Source of the DNA: Prochlorococcus sp. AG-409-D09
GTDB lineage: Bacteria > Cyanobacteriota > Cyanobacteriia > PCC-6307 > Cyanobiaceae
Length of the DNA: 64,000 bases
Reading direction: 5' to 3'
NCBI GenBank assembly: GCA_003215935.1
Contig: QCJQ01000003.1
Coordinates: forward strand, 1-64,000
Part shown: positions 41,763-52,670 of the stretch, one piece after another
Layout of the letters: each line of letters begins with the position of its first letter
How positions within the stretch are numbered: the first letter of the stretch is position 1
Made by a program: the position numbers and the translations under genes
The notes under the pieces: generated by a model
What the model saw: only the letters and a program-made list of their open reading frames with translations
Told to the model about the DNA's origin: nothing
Databases searched by the model: none

Positions 41763-42550
41763 GAGGTTTAGTTTTAAAAGTTGGACCTCTTGGAGAAAAT
41801 GATCGTTTATTAACTATCTTAAGTGAAAATGAAGGTATTAGAAGACTGGCTATTCCAGGTGCAAGAAAGCCTAAAAGTAGTCTTGCAGCGACTTCACCAT
41901 TAACTTTACTCCAGCTCCAAATTTCAGGAAGATCAGGACTACTAAGAGTTCGACAAATTAAAGTATTAAAAAGTTTTAGTAGACTAGGTGAAAATATAGA
42001 AACCCTGGCTGCTGGGCAAACAATTGCAGAGCTTTGTTTAATGCTTTTTTGTGATAATGGCGCAGAATCTAAAGTATTAGATCCAGTATTAATACATCTA
42101 GAAAGATTAAATAATGATAATAAGTATAAAACCAATAAGACTGAAATTCTAGCTAAAACTATACAAGCTTGTGTCCACCTACTTGCACTAGGTGGTTATT
42201 GCATACCAGTGCAAAAATGTTGTCATACAGGTTTAATCCTAGAACCTCCTATTGGCAAATGGGAATGGAGGTGTTCTTTTATCCCTGATGAAGGCTTTGC
42301 ATTAGGTAAATCCCATCATTCAAAGATAGAACTAAATCCTTCTGAACTAGCTCTTCTTCAACGTTTACTAAGGTCTAAATTACCTGTAACAAAGACAGGA
42401 GAAATAATGGGTCCCCAAGAAGTATGGTTGAAATTTCTTGATATTATCCAATGCTGGAACGAAACTCATTTACCGAAGAAACTCCTCTCATTACAAATGT
42501 TGCGAGATGTATTAGTAGATTCTGATACGATGAAATTAAATAGAAAGTAA
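41750..42550 (+). CDS. recO: DNA repair protein RecO
   Basis: IRGLVLKVGPLGENDRLLTILSENEGIRRLAIPGARKPKS; Cys-containing mid region. Confidence 0.92.
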   Translation: MEKIRGLVLKVGPLGENDRLLTILSENEGIRRLAIPGARKPKSSLAATSPLTLLQLQISGRSGLLRVRQIKVLKSFSRLGENIETLAAGQTIAELCLMLFCDNGAESKVLDPVLIHLERLNNDNKYKTNKTEILAKTIQACVHLLALGGYCIPVQKCCHTGLILEPPIGKWEWRCSFIPDEGFALGKSHHSKIELNPSELALLQRLLRSKLPVTKTGEIMGPQEVWLKFLDIIQCWNETHLPKKLLSLQMLRDVLVDSDTMKLNRK

Positions 42551-42594
42551 ATTTCACTATTTTAATATAATGCAAAAGAAAGAAATTTTCAAAT

Positions 42595-43920
42595 ATGCAT
42601 AACAATAAAACAGATGTAGGTATAAAAGTTGCACTCCAAATCGATAATTTCAAAAAGCTTTGGATAGGGCAAATTTGCTCTCAGTTAGCCGACAAGTTTT
42701 ATATAGTTCTTATGGTTTATTTAATCTCCCAATTTTGGGTCAATACTAATTCTGAAAATGCAATTATTTTTGAAAATTTAGCATCCTCAATTCGATTAAA
42801 TATTTCAAGTGATGCTCAAAAAATAACTCTACTCGCCACAGGAATATATATAGCAAATACTATTCCAGCAATTTTGTTAGGAGCCATTGCTGGAATAGGT
42901 TCAGATATTTGGCCTAAAAAAGAAGTAATGGTTATTTCAAATGCTATAAAAGCATTACTTTCTTTACTAATTCCTTTCTTTATATTGCCAGGCCCATACT
43001 TTCTAGGATTAAGTTGGGGATATTGGGGAATAATTCATCTTACATTTTTCATTTCAACTCTCACTCAATTTTTCTTACCTGCAGAACAAGCTGCTATACC
43101 TTTAATTATCCCAAAAAAGAATTTAATTGCTGCAAATTCTATATATCAAGCAACAAGCATGGGTGCAACAATAATTGGGTTTGCATTAGGAGATCCCTTA
43201 TTAAGAATTTTCAGGAATATTTTCTTATTATTGAATATTAATGGAGGAGAGTTTTTATTATTACCATTATTTTTTGGTAGTGCAGCATTATTTATTTTCA
43301 AAATTAATTTGAATGAAAAGTCCTCCAAAAATTTGAAAAGAAACCTCATAGACGAAATCAAAGAGGGCTTGAAAATAGTTAATGAAAAACCTTCATTGAG
43401 AGGGGCAATCTTCAATCTTGTAGTTCTATATAGCCTGCTTGCAGCTCTTTATGTCTTAGCAATTAGTCTCGCTTCTGAAATCCCTCTATTAGGCCCTAGA
43501 AAATTCGGATTACTTCTAGCAATGTGTGGAGTTGGTATTTCTATAGGTGCACTTTTTCTAGCTCAAAAAGGGCATTTTTTAGAACTCAAAAAGCTTTCAG
43601 CTTTTGGATTGGGAATAATTACCTTTAGTTTGATTCTACTTGGACATTTCAAAGGATCATTAATAATCACGTTTTCTTTGTGTAGCTTATTAGGTATTGG
43701 AGCAGCTTTAGTAGCGATACCGGCTCAAACAACACTCCAAAGAGATACACCAGAAGAGAAAAGGGGAAAAGTGTTTGGATTACAAAACAACTTAATTAAT
43801 ATTTCCCTAAGTCTGCCCCTCGTTCTGGCAGGGGCAATGGTTAGTAGTATTGGTTTATTACCAGTACTTTGGATACTTGCTGCTCTTTCTTTTATAACAG
43901 CACTCCTAGAAGAACATTAG
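42595..43920 (+). CDS. MFS-type transporter
   Basis: ~12 hydrophobic segments; FKKLWIGQICSQLADKFY, PEEKRGKVFGLQNNLIN. Confidence 0.88.
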   Translation: MHNNKTDVGIKVALQIDNFKKLWIGQICSQLADKFYIVLMVYLISQFWVNTNSENAIIFENLASSIRLNISSDAQKITLLATGIYIANTIPAILLGAIAGIGSDIWPKKEVMVISNAIKALLSLLIPFFILPGPYFLGLSWGYWGIIHLTFFISTLTQFFLPAEQAAIPLIIPKKNLIAANSIYQATSMGATIIGFALGDPLLRIFRNIFLLLNINGGEFLLLPLFFGSAALFIFKINLNEKSSKNLKRNLIDEIKEGLKIVNEKPSLRGAIFNLVVLYSLLAALYVLAISLASEIPLLGPRKFGLLLAMCGVGISIGALFLAQKGHFLELKKLSAFGLGIITFSLILLGHFKGSLIITFSLCSLLGIGAALVAIPAQTTLQRDTPEEKRGKVFGLQNNLINISLSLPLVLAGAMVSSIGLLPVLWILAALSFITALLEEH

Positions 43921-43960
43921 AAACGCTGCTAGTTTGCAAAAATCAACTTAAAATTTTTGA

Positions 43961-45124
43961 TTGGCGCACATCGCCTGGCTAGGAAAAAAATCACCTTTCT
44001 GTGGAAATGTCTGTTATGGCCTAAGCACCACGGAGGAACTGAGGAATAGGGGGCATCAAACAAGTTTCATTCATTTTGATAACCCCAGTAATTCTAGAAA
44101 AAGCAAAACATCATTACTCGCAAATGATCCTGACGTTAGTCTCCCTTATCTGATCAAATCACAGGTTTATACTATTCCATCCCCACGGGCTCAAAAAGAA
44201 CTAAGAGCCTCTCTTTCCAGACTCAAGCCAGATGTAGTTCATGCAAGCCTTACACTTTCACCCCTTGATTTTCGGCTACCTGAATTATGTCAGCAACTTA
44301 ATGTTCCTTTAATTGCAACATTTCATCCCCCTTTTGACTCCAGTTTACGCAATCTAACTGCAAATACTCAACAACTCACCTATCAACTTTATGCTCCTTT
44401 TCTCGCACGCTATGACAAAGTTATAGTTTTCTCAGAAATGCAAGCTGAAGTACTTGCAAAACTAGGAATAAAAGAAGATAGAATTGTTGTAATACCTAAT
44501 GGTGTAGACATTACAACCTGGCTACCCAAAAGCTCCAGTAGCCCAACTATTGAAGAGCTTGAAATAAAAAAAATACTTGGAAATAAAAGAACATTTTTAT
44601 ACATGGGAAGAATTGCTAGCGAAAAAAATGTTGAATCTCTCCTCAGAGCTTGGCGCCAATTAGATTTAACAGGATGTCAATTAGTAATCGTTGGAGATGG
44701 TCCACTAAGACCAACTTTAGAGAATAATTCAATAGCTAATAAAGATAAAGATGTATTTTGGTGGGGATATGAGCCTGATTTAAATAAAAGAGTTGCTTTA
44801 CTTCAACTCGCAGAAGTTTTTCTTCTCCCCAGCCTTGTTGAAGGTCTTTCTTTAGCATTATTAGAAGCAATGGCCACGGAGACAGCCTGTGTAGCCACTG
44901 ATGCAGGAGCTGATGGTGAGGTTCTAAAAAATGGCGCAGGTATAGTCATGAATACAGATGGAGTTACTTCACAATTAAAAACACTACTACCAGTATTAAG
45001 AAATCATCCAAGTCTCACCGCTGAGTTAGGTAAACGTGCAAGATCAAGAGTTATGGAGAAGTACACCTTGCAACAAAATATTGAGACATTAGAAAAACTA
45101 TATCTAAGTGTATTAGATGTTTAA
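43961..45124 (+). CDS. Glycosyltransferase family 4-like protein (TTG start)
   Basis: VIPNGVDITTW, YMGRIASEKNVESLLRAW, LPSLVEGLSLALLEAMATE. Confidence 0.9.
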   Translation: MAHIAWLGKKSPFCGNVCYGLSTTEELRNRGHQTSFIHFDNPSNSRKSKTSLLANDPDVSLPYLIKSQVYTIPSPRAQKELRASLSRLKPDVVHASLTLSPLDFRLPELCQQLNVPLIATFHPPFDSSLRNLTANTQQLTYQLYAPFLARYDKVIVFSEMQAEVLAKLGIKEDRIVVIPNGVDITTWLPKSSSSPTIEELEIKKILGNKRTFLYMGRIASEKNVESLLRAWRQLDLTGCQLVIVGDGPLRPTLENNSIANKDKDVFWWGYEPDLNKRVALLQLAEVFLLPSLVEGLSLALLEAMATETACVATDAGADGEVLKNGAGIVMNTDGVTSQLKTLLPVLRNHPSLTAELGKRARSRVMEKYTLQQNIETLEKLYLSVLDV

Positions 45125-45158
45125 TACTGGTCTTAGATCTGATATCTCAAAAGTATTA

Positions 45159-45983
45159 TCAAGAAAGTTCTTTACTACGTTCTGCCGCAAGAACAACAGC
45201 TTCAATCAAAGCGGAGCGTAACCCTGATTTCTCAAGATGCCTAAGAGCACTAATTGTTGTCCCCGCAGGTGAAGCTACCATGTCTTTCAATTGGGCTGGA
45301 TGCAATTTCTTTTTATTCAATAAGGATGCTGTTCCTGATAAAGTTTTATGAGCTAATTCAAGAGCTAGCTCTCTTGGTAAACCTGCAGCAACAGCGCCAT
45401 CTGCTAATCCTTCAACAATTAAAGCTACATAAGCTGGTCCAGAGGATGTCAATGCCAAAAATGCATCTAGTTGTGCTTCTGGTAAATCAATTAATTCACT
45501 AATAGGCTCGAAAATATCCTTCACAAGAGAGACTTTATCAATAGGAAATGAATCACCCCAAGAAATCCCCGTAAGACCTGAACCTACAAAAACAGGAGCG
45601 TTAGGTACAACACGAACACAAAAAGATTCAGAAAAAATAGCTTTCAATCTCTGCAATTTAACTCCTGCAATTAAAGAAATTAAAAGAGAATTAGAAGACT
45701 CAGGTTTAATACATTGATTTGCTTCTTTAGATACCAAATCTAATTGCTGAGGCTTTATAGATAAGATTTTAACTGGTGCATTCCAAGCTTTTATAGCTTC
45801 ACTTGAATCTGGAGTACAAATACACAGTTCTGATGGGAATCTCTCTGATATTGAGGCAATACTTTCACGTCTACCTACAACTCCAATAATCTGATCAGAT
45901 TTGAGTTTTCCACTTTTAAGTAAAGGAGATATTATTGCCTGAGCCATACGGCCAAACCCAATAACACCTACAGAGCAGGTCAC
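45159..45983 (-). CDS. proC: Pyrroline-5-carboxylate reductase
   Basis: VGVIGFGRMAQAI, C-terminal LKDMVASPAGTTISALRHLEKSGLRSALIEAV. Confidence 0.96.
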   Translation of the reverse strand: MTCSVGVIGFGRMAQAIISPLLKSGKLKSDQIIGVVGRRESIASISERFPSELCICTPDSSEAIKAWNAPVKILSIKPQQLDLVSKEANQCIKPESSNSLLISLIAGVKLQRLKAIFSESFCVRVVPNAPVFVGSGLTGISWGDSFPIDKVSLVKDIFEPISELIDLPEAQLDAFLALTSSGPAYVALIVEGLADGAVAAGLPRELALELAHKTLSGTASLLNKKKLHPAQLKDMVASPAGTTISALRHLEKSGLRSALIEAVVLAAERSKELS

Positions 45984-45988
45984 TTCCC

Positions 45989-46564
45989 TTAAATAGCTGA
46001 TGCTACAACATCTCCCCAGGCTGGTTCAGGTGCAGGAGAAGGCTCTTTCGACAAAAGGTCGGCACCTTTATCAGTAACCGTAGAAGGAGATGCTTCTTCT
46101 TGGAATGAATTTGTAACCGTGACACAAGAAGGAGCAAAAAGGAAAATACTTTCTCCTACTCTTTCTTGGTGACCATCAATAGCAAAAGTACCGCCTGCAA
46201 CAAAATCAACTGCTCTTTGTGCTTGATCTGGTTCCATCATCGTAAGATTAAGAATAACGGTCTTACGTTCCCTTAAAGCCTGAATAGCTCTTGGCATCTC
46301 ATCAAAACTTCTAGGTTCCATTAAATTAACCTCAGAAGTATTGGTTGATATTCCTGGCATACCTATAACATTTGAAGAACCAATTCCATTTCGACTATCA
46401 AAGGGATTCCCGTTTGAGACGGTCGACAATCCTCCGCTTAACCCTTTTCCACTTCTACTATCAGATTCAAAGTGATCGCTTGTTTCGTAGTCGAGCTCAT
46501 CAAAATCACTATCTAAATAGTCGTCACCAGCAACGACAGCACGAAGACGGGAAATAAGCGACAC
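45989..46564 (-). CDS. sepF: Cell division protein SepF
   Basis: [71 protein letters not shown]. Confidence 0.95.
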   Translation of the reverse strand: MSLISRLRAVVAGDDYLDSDFDELDYETSDHFESDSRSGKGLSGGLSTVSNGNPFDSRNGIGSSNVIGMPGISTNTSEVNLMEPRSFDEMPRAIQALRERKTVILNLTMMEPDQAQRAVDFVAGGTFAIDGHQERVGESIFLFAPSCVTVTNSFQEEASPSTVTDKGADLLSKEPSPAPEPAWGDVVASAI

Positions 46565-46611
46565 CAGTTGAATCCTCTCGGGAAATAGTTAAATAATCGG
46601 ATCTAACCGAC

Positions 46612-46649
46612 AGATAGGTTAAATTCTCTAAAGAATATTTAACCTATCT
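46612..46649. other. Long hairpin in the yggS-sepF spacer
   Basis: AGATAGGTTAAATTCT-CTAA-AGAATATTTAACCTATCT; 13-bp perfect outer stem plus inner 5 bp; no U-tract. Confidence 0.8.
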
Positions 46650-46720
46650 ATTAAATAACGTTTCTTAAATACAGGGGCAAGGTTTTTAAGTGCTTTTTTT
46701 GATATCTCTGTGCAATTGAA

Positions 46721-47362
46721 TTATTTAGATCTTTCTCCAAAAAGAAGTGAACCAATACGAATCCAAGTCGCACCAGACTCTATTGCCTCTTCCCAATCAC
46801 CACTCATTCCCATTGAACACTCCTTTAAACCCATTGCATTAGACAAATCACGGCATTGCTTAAAGACATTTTTCCTCCTGTTCAAGGCTAGGCCTAAAGG
46901 TGGAATCGTCATGAGACCAATTAATTGAATATTAGGCAACTTCTTTAATTCTGAACATGATTGGATTAAATCATCTACTTGAAAACCACCTTTATTTTCA
47001 TCTTCTAAAAATTTAACCTGCAACATAACCTTAATAAATCTATTTTCTTCCTGAGATATCCTTGAAATTCTTTCTGCTAAATCTATTGAATCTACAGAAT
47101 GTATGAAATCAAATTTTTTCACTACAGCCCGAACTTTATTTCTTTGCAATCTCCCTACAAAATGCCATTTTAGGTCAATTAAATCATTTAATTGAGCAAA
47201 TTTAGGCAAAGCCTCCTGCAAACGACTTTCACCAAAGTCGATTTGCCCAAAATTAGCTACAGATCTTATAGAACTTGCTGGATGTCCCTTACTAACAGCC
47301 AATAGATTGACATTTTCAGGAAGACGTCTTCTTAATGACTCAACTCGGGAAATCAAAGTCAT
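46721..47362 (-). CDS. pipY: YggS/PipY family PLP homeostasis protein
   Basis: LLAVSKGHPASSIR, DFGESRLQEALPK, WHFVGRLQRNK; directly downstream of pipX. Confidence 0.94.
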   Translation of the reverse strand: MTLISRVESLRRRLPENVNLLAVSKGHPASSIRSVANFGQIDFGESRLQEALPKFAQLNDLIDLKWHFVGRLQRNKVRAVVKKFDFIHSVDSIDLAERISRISQEENRFIKVMLQVKFLEDENKGGFQVDDLIQSCSELKKLPNIQLIGLMTIPPLGLALNRRKNVFKQCRDLSNAMGLKECSMGMSGDWEEAIESGATWIRIGSLLFGERSK

Positions 47363-47370
47363 TTATTCAC

Positions 47371-47658
47371 TTATATAAAAGTTTGATGAAAAAGATCTTT
47401 CCATCTAGAAGTCTCAGATGAACCTTCTCTTAAACAAGCAGATAAATTCTTCTCAGCATAATGACGTGCATCTAGATAAGGTATAACTTCAAATTCAGCA
47501 CCTCTTGGTTGTAAAGTTACTAGAAAAAACATTTTCTGTGCGTATAAAGTTGCATAAACATCTCTCGATTCTCCAGCAGGAGAAACTAGATATAACATAC
47601 CAAAAGTGGGATGGTTTAGATAACGCTCAGCATTCAATTTTGAACTCCCTTGAATCAA
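47371..47658 (-). CDS. pipX: PII-interacting coactivator PipX
   Basis: YLNHPTFGMLYLVSPAGESRDVYATLYAQKMFFLV; upstream of pipY. Confidence 0.93.
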   Translation of the reverse strand: MIQGSSKLNAERYLNHPTFGMLYLVSPAGESRDVYATLYAQKMFFLVTLQPRGAEFEVIPYLDARHYAEKNLSACLREGSSETSRWKDLFHQTFI

Positions 47659-48539
47659 GAATTACCATACTTAATTCTAAGAAAAATACACAAAAATAAG
47701 ATTAGAGTTGAACAAGTGTTAATTACTGAATTTTTTACAAGATCTATCCTTTCAGACCTAAAATATTCTGGAGAAATCAAAAAACCATTTCTTGATAATA
47801 ATGAATCAGCCCCTTGCTCTGCTCGAAGCAAAATATTTGTAAGCAAACGCTCAGCTACAGACAAGATTAAACTCAAAGCAGATTTAAACCCTAGCCTTCT
47901 AAACTTTACATTCCTTATAGCAATTGATCTAAGAAGATTTTGAAATTCTTCTTGAATCAATGGAAGAAACCTCAAAGCCAGCAATAACTGAAAGCTTAAT
48001 CTATCCAAAGGAAACTTAAAAAAAGATAAGGGGCGAAGGAACCATCTCAATGCCCACACAAGGTCTTCTGGCGAAGTTGTAATAAGCATAATATTAACGC
48101 TATGAATAACTGTAAAAATCAACGTAGATGTTTTTATTCCTAACTCTGCAGAATTTCTATCAATATTAAATGGTCCAAAACTTATTAATTCCCAACTTGG
48201 AAGTAGATTTTGTATAATTGATAATTCTTGAGGAGAGCGCATATTCAAGGCTGGACCAGTAGTACTAGTTGGCAAAAACATTGCAAACAATCCAACAGTA
48301 ATTGATAATAAAAATAATAAAGAAATTGATTTCAACCAAGTGCGTCGCTGCAATCCACTGCAAAAGGTAATTAGAAGTAATACTATAACCAAACAAATTC
48401 TCCACAAAGCATCAGCAAGAACAGGCGTTAATAAAAACATCAACACCCATGCAAGTTTTAATCTTGGATCAATCCTCCTCAACCAGCTAAGTTCACCAGC
48501 CACATATTGCCCAATAGGAATTTTTTTTAACCAATCCAT
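47655..48539 (-). CDS. CbiQ/EcfT-type transporter transmembrane protein
   Basis: SWLRRIDPRLKLAWVLMFL; C-terminal AIRNVKFRRLGFKSALSL. Confidence 0.85.
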   Translation of the reverse strand: MDWLKKIPIGQYVAGELSWLRRIDPRLKLAWVLMFLLTPVLADALWRICLVIVLLLITFCSGLQRRTWLKSISLLFLLSITVGLFAMFLPTSTTGPALNMRSPQELSIIQNLLPSWELISFGPFNIDRNSAELGIKTSTLIFTVIHSVNIMLITTSPEDLVWALRWFLRPLSFFKFPLDRLSFQLLLALRFLPLIQEEFQNLLRSIAIRNVKFRRLGFKSALSLILSVAERLLTNILLRAEQGADSLLSRNGFLISPEYFRSERIDLVKNSVINTCSTLILFLCIFLRIKYGNS

Positions 48540-48542
48540 ATA

Positions 48543-49910
48543 TCAAAATGAAATATCTTTATATTTTTTATCAAGATCTCTTTGCGCATCTCTCTGCTGT
48601 TTACCTCTCCAAAATAACTTTAAAGGAGTTCCTTCAAACCCTAAACCTTCCCTTAATTGCCTTTCTATATAGCGTCTATAGTTATCACCAAATAATTTTG
48701 GATCGTTTACAAAAAGAGTAAAAGTAGGTGGCTTACTTGCTACTTGTGTCCCGTAATACAACCGTCCTTGCCGCCCGCCTCGTGAAGTAGGAGGGCTCCT
48801 CCAACTTAATGCTTCTGATAGTACTTCGTTCACAACTGAGGTGGAAATTCTGCGTCGATGCTGTTCAACAGCAAGAGAAGCCAAAATAAAAATATTTTCA
48901 ACTCTTTGGCCTGTTAAAGCTGATGTAAATAACATTTGAGACCAATCAAGGAAAAAAAGCTTTGACCTCAATTCTTTTTCAACCAGATTCATAGTATGAC
49001 TATCTTTTTCAATGGCATCCCATTTGTTTACAACTACGAGACAAGCTCTTCCTTCTTGCTCAATTCGTCCAGCCAATCGCTGGTCTTGTTCTGTCACTCC
49101 ATCTAAAGCATCTATGACAAGAACACATACATCGCTTCTTTGAATAGCCTTAAAACTTCTATTAATACCAAAATATTCTGCTCCGTAATTCACACTCCTT
49201 CGTCTACGAATACCCGCTGTATCGACCAATCTCCAAGCTTTATTGTGGCGAAATAAGTTTGTATCAATTGTGTCTCGTGTTGTACCTCTAACAGGACTAA
49301 CTATTGCTCTATTTTCTCCACAAATTGAATTCAGAAGACTTGATTTACCTACATTTGGCCTCCCTACAATTGCCAACTGAATTGGCTCGTCAAATTGACT
49401 CTCGAGCTCTTTTGGAGGCAAAAGAGCTACCACTTGATCTAACAAATCACCTGTTCCTACTCCATGAATCGCAGAAATAGGTAAGGGTTCTCCTAATCCT
49501 AGTTTCCAAAATTCTGCGGCCATAGCAATGCCTTGTTCTGGCGATTCGCATTTATTTACTGCTACCAAAGTTTTACATTGATGAGACCTCAACCATTCTG
49601 CTATAGCTTCATCTGCAGCAGTTATACCTTGCTGGCCATCAACAATAACTACAGCAATAACAGCTTCGGCAAGAGCAATATTGGCCTGTTCTCGTATTTC
49701 TGGCAAAAACTCACTGTCATCATCAAATACCAACCCACCTGTATCTACAATCTTAAATTCTCTATCGGCCCAAACCCCATTTTGATAGGTTCTATCTCTA
49801 GTTACACCAGGCTGATCATGAACTATTGCTTCTCTACTTTCACAAAGTCTATTAACCAAAGTGGATTTGCCCACATTAGGACGACCAATTATCGCAACAA
49901 TCGGGCGCAC
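48543..49910 (-). CDS. der: GTPase Der (EngA)
   Basis: Two GTPase domains: [16 protein letters not shown] and [16 protein letters not shown]. Confidence 0.97.
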   Translation of the reverse strand: MRPIVAIIGRPNVGKSTLVNRLCESREAIVHDQPGVTRDRTYQNGVWADREFKIVDTGGLVFDDDSEFLPEIREQANIALAEAVIAVVIVDGQQGITAADEAIAEWLRSHQCKTLVAVNKCESPEQGIAMAAEFWKLGLGEPLPISAIHGVGTGDLLDQVVALLPPKELESQFDEPIQLAIVGRPNVGKSSLLNSICGENRAIVSPVRGTTRDTIDTNLFRHNKAWRLVDTAGIRRRRSVNYGAEYFGINRSFKAIQRSDVCVLVIDALDGVTEQDQRLAGRIEQEGRACLVVVNKWDAIEKDSHTMNLVEKELRSKLFFLDWSQMLFTSALTGQRVENIFILASLAVEQHRRRISTSVVNEVLSEALSWRSPPTSRGGRQGRLYYGTQVASKPPTFTLFVNDPKLFGDNYRRYIERQLREGLGFEGTPLKLFWRGKQQRDAQRDLDKKYKDISF

Positions 49911-50008
49911 AAATGTCCTCTACTTGTAAATGGCATTGACCCTTTTATAAGTCATCGTGTGCTCTGATTCTGCATACTGTTGATAACAACAAAAAATAGG
50001 AATTAAAA

Positions 50009-50230
50009 ATGAACAAATCAAACTCTGGACCTTTCCTAAGATCTTCTTCAAAAAAATCTCAGAACTTCAGTGTTCATGGTCCTTGGACAGGGATAGCACT
50101 CTTAATAATCGCAATATCACAGGTGCCCATAGCATTGAAAGCAACGGTAGATCTTGTTTGCATTTCAAAAACTATAGATTGTTCAGCATTAGAAATTTCT
50201 CGAATAAGAAGGCTTGAAAGTTCAACTTAA
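50009..50230 (+). CDS. Hypothetical small membrane protein
   Basis: 73 aa, one hydrophobic segment, between der and dus. Confidence 0.55.
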   Translation: MNKSNSGPFLRSSSKKSQNFSVHGPWTGIALLIIAISQVPIALKATVDLVCISKTIDCSALEISRIRRLESST

Positions 50231-50238
50231 AAACCAAA

Positions 50239-51234
50239 ATGAATAATATTCCACTTAAAAAGATCTATTTACCAGGCCAGGGAACTGCCAGAGAAATTAA
50301 CACTCTTGTAATGCAATCACCTCTAGCTGGAGTAAGTGACCAAGTATTCAGAAACCTTATTAGAAAATGGGCTCCAGAGGCTTTACTTTTTACTGAGATG
50401 GTTAATGCTAGTAATCTAAAATTAGGCTATGGAAATGAAAAATTATTAGGTTTATCAAAGGAGAAAGGTCCAATAGGAGTTCAACTGTTTGATTACCGTC
50501 CTGAATCAATGGCTGAAGCAGCCGAATCAGCTGAAAAAGCAGGTGCATTTCTAATAGATATCAATATGGGGTGTCCTGTTCGCAAAATCACCTGTAAAGG
50601 TGGTGGAAGCGCATTATTAAAAGAACCTGAATTGGCGGTAGAAATAGTTCAAAAAGTTTGCAAAGCCGTCAAAATTCCCGTCACTGTAAAAATGCGTTTG
50701 GGATGGTGTCAGAATTCTTGCAATGCAAGTGAGTTTGCCAGGAAAATACAAAATGCTGGAGCTCAACTCATAACCATACATGGAAGGACAAGAGAACAAG
50801 GTTTTTCAGGGAAATCAAATTGGGAAGCAATTGGAAAAGTTAAGCAATCACTAGACATTCCTGTAATTGCAAATGGTGATATTAATAACTCTTTTGATGC
50901 CTTTAATTGCATCAAAAAAACTAATGCTGATGGAATAATGATTGGGAGAGGAAGTATGGGTTCACCATGGTTAATAGGCCAAATCGATGCAGATTTAAAA
51001 GGAAATAAAGCTATTTCATCTCCTACTCCCAAAGAAATATTAGAAATAGCCCTAGTACATCTTAGGCAACTATTAAAGTTAAAAGGAAATCATGGGTTGC
51101 TGATTGCAAGAAAACATCTATCTTGGACTTGCAAAGGTTTCCATGGTGCCACACAGCTTAGGAAAGAATTAGTTAGAGCTAAAACACCTGAAAAAGCAAT
51201 AAATCTTCTAAAAGAACAAATTAGTTTACTGTGA
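50239..51234 (+). CDS. dus: tRNA-dihydrouridine synthase
   Basis: SPLAGVSDQVFRNLIR, DINMGCPVRKITCKGGGSALL, IHGRTREQGFSG. Confidence 0.95.
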   Translation: MNNIPLKKIYLPGQGTAREINTLVMQSPLAGVSDQVFRNLIRKWAPEALLFTEMVNASNLKLGYGNEKLLGLSKEKGPIGVQLFDYRPESMAEAAESAEKAGAFLIDINMGCPVRKITCKGGGSALLKEPELAVEIVQKVCKAVKIPVTVKMRLGWCQNSCNASEFARKIQNAGAQLITIHGRTREQGFSGKSNWEAIGKVKQSLDIPVIANGDINNSFDAFNCIKKTNADGIMIGRGSMGSPWLIGQIDADLKGNKAISSPTPKEILEIALVHLRQLLKLKGNHGLLIARKHLSWTCKGFHGATQLRKELVRAKTPEKAINLLKEQISLL

Positions 51235-51238
51235 AAAT

Positions 51239-51985
51239 TCAAGGCAATATTTCAGGCCAACTCTGCCTAATTATTAATAATGAAAAATAAGAGATTTCTT
51301 TATCTTTTAACTCTGAAGCATTTATTATTTTCTGATCATAAAATCCAATATTTTGTGCAAATAAAGATAGTTTTATAATATTCATTTCCTCTAAAACTTG
51401 TTTTACCCACTTCCACCTTTTCCCAATCTTTAGCAAAACCAAAACTCTTTTCTTCGATCTTGCTTCATCTATTAAGAACATTAATGATGCCTTATCATCA
51501 GGTGTAGAAAGAATAAGTATTTGTTCATCCTGAAAAGATAAAGGGCATAGCCCTTGAGCAGCAGCAGTAGAAAAAGACGCTATCCCTGGAACAACTTTTA
51601 CATTAATCTGGGGATAATAATTTCTAATAGCCAACAAAATATACGAACCAGTTGAAAATAAAGAAGGGTCGCCTAATGTCAGAAAAACTATTTCCTTATA
51701 ACGTTTAATAACTGTAAAGAGTTGATCCCTAGCTTTATACCAAGCTTCTTTTCTAGGCTCAACTTCTTTTACCATTGGAAAATATAATGGTAGTTTCATC
51801 TGAGATTTAGAAATCCACCTGGATGCAATTTGATAAGCAAGACTTTTACCATCTACAACTGAAACTGGATAAGCAACTAAATTTGCTGATTTAATTGCAT
51901 TAATTGCAGATATAGTCAATAAATTTGGATCGCCAGGTCCAGTCCCAACAATGGTAAGATTAAGTTTTTTATCAGAAATACTCAT
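51239..51985 (-). CDS. cobI: Precorrin-2 C20-methyltransferase
   Basis: TIVGTGPGDPNLLTISAINAIKSANLVAYP; EIVFLTLGDPSLFSTGSYI. Confidence 0.92.
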   Translation of the reverse strand: MSISDKKLNLTIVGTGPGDPNLLTISAINAIKSANLVAYPVSVVDGKSLAYQIASRWISKSQMKLPLYFPMVKEVEPRKEAWYKARDQLFTVIKRYKEIVFLTLGDPSLFSTGSYILLAIRNYYPQINVKVVPGIASFSTAAAQGLCPLSFQDEQILILSTPDDKASLMFLIDEARSKKRVLVLLKIGKRWKWVKQVLEEMNIIKLSLFAQNIGFYDQKIINASELKDKEISYFSLLIIRQSWPEILP

Positions 51986-52050
51986 ATCTAAGTCAACAAT
52001 TTTTTAGATAATAATTAATCCTAAAAATCCTCAATTTTACTAGCATGATA

Positions 52051-52665
52051 TTAACTATGCATTCGAGGTTGAGGATGAAGAGTGGATAAGATTTCTGCTT
52101 CTTTTGATGCCAGCTCCTTCAAACGATAAATAATTTTTTTCTTCTCAAACCTTTGTTCTGCCAATCTCCAGTACAATGAGAAGTGTCTTGCCTCACTTTG
52201 AAGTAAATCAGCATATAAATCTTTTAATTCTTTATCCGGGCTATGAGAAGCAAGCAAGGACATTCTTTCATGACTTCTTGCTTCAATCAATCCTGCAACC
52301 AAAAAACTATCCAACATTCTTTCTGGTTCTTGAGGCCTGATATTTTTAGCTAACTCAGAACCATACGGTGGAGCAGGAAGAAGTTTCAAATATTCACCTC
52401 TTGATTTTAAAACAAATAAAACCCTCTCAAAATGTTCAAGTTCCTCACGGGCTAATGGACTTAGTGCCTCGCATAACCCAATCTCATTGATATAGCGGAA
52501 CATCATTTGTATTGCAAATCCAGCAGCTTTGCGCTCACAATGAGCATGATCAATTAGTAACTCAATTGGATTCTGAATTGCTTGAGTCAACCACTCAGAG
52601 CTTGTTGAGCTTGCAAGCCACTTAATCTTTAAACAACTTTTTTTAGTGTCATTTGAAGTGGACAT
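52051..52665 (-). CDS. miaE: tRNA-(ms[2]io[6]A)-hydroxylase
   Basis: DHAHCERKAAGFAIQMMFRY, LAREELEHFERVL, EARSHERM, EARHFSLYWRLAE di-iron ligands. Confidence 0.93.
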   Translation of the reverse strand: MSTSNDTKKSCLKIKWLASSTSSEWLTQAIQNPIELLIDHAHCERKAAGFAIQMMFRYINEIGLCEALSPLAREELEHFERVLFVLKSRGEYLKLLPAPPYGSELAKNIRPQEPERMLDSFLVAGLIEARSHERMSLLASHSPDKELKDLYADLLQSEARHFSLYWRLAEQRFEKKKIIYRLKELASKEAEILSTLHPQPRMHS

Positions 52666-52670
52666 AATAT

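Noticed and set aside
49533-49967. 144-aa plus-strand ORF
   Set aside because: Antisense of der; codon pattern ([10 protein letters not shown]) indicates a shadow frame.
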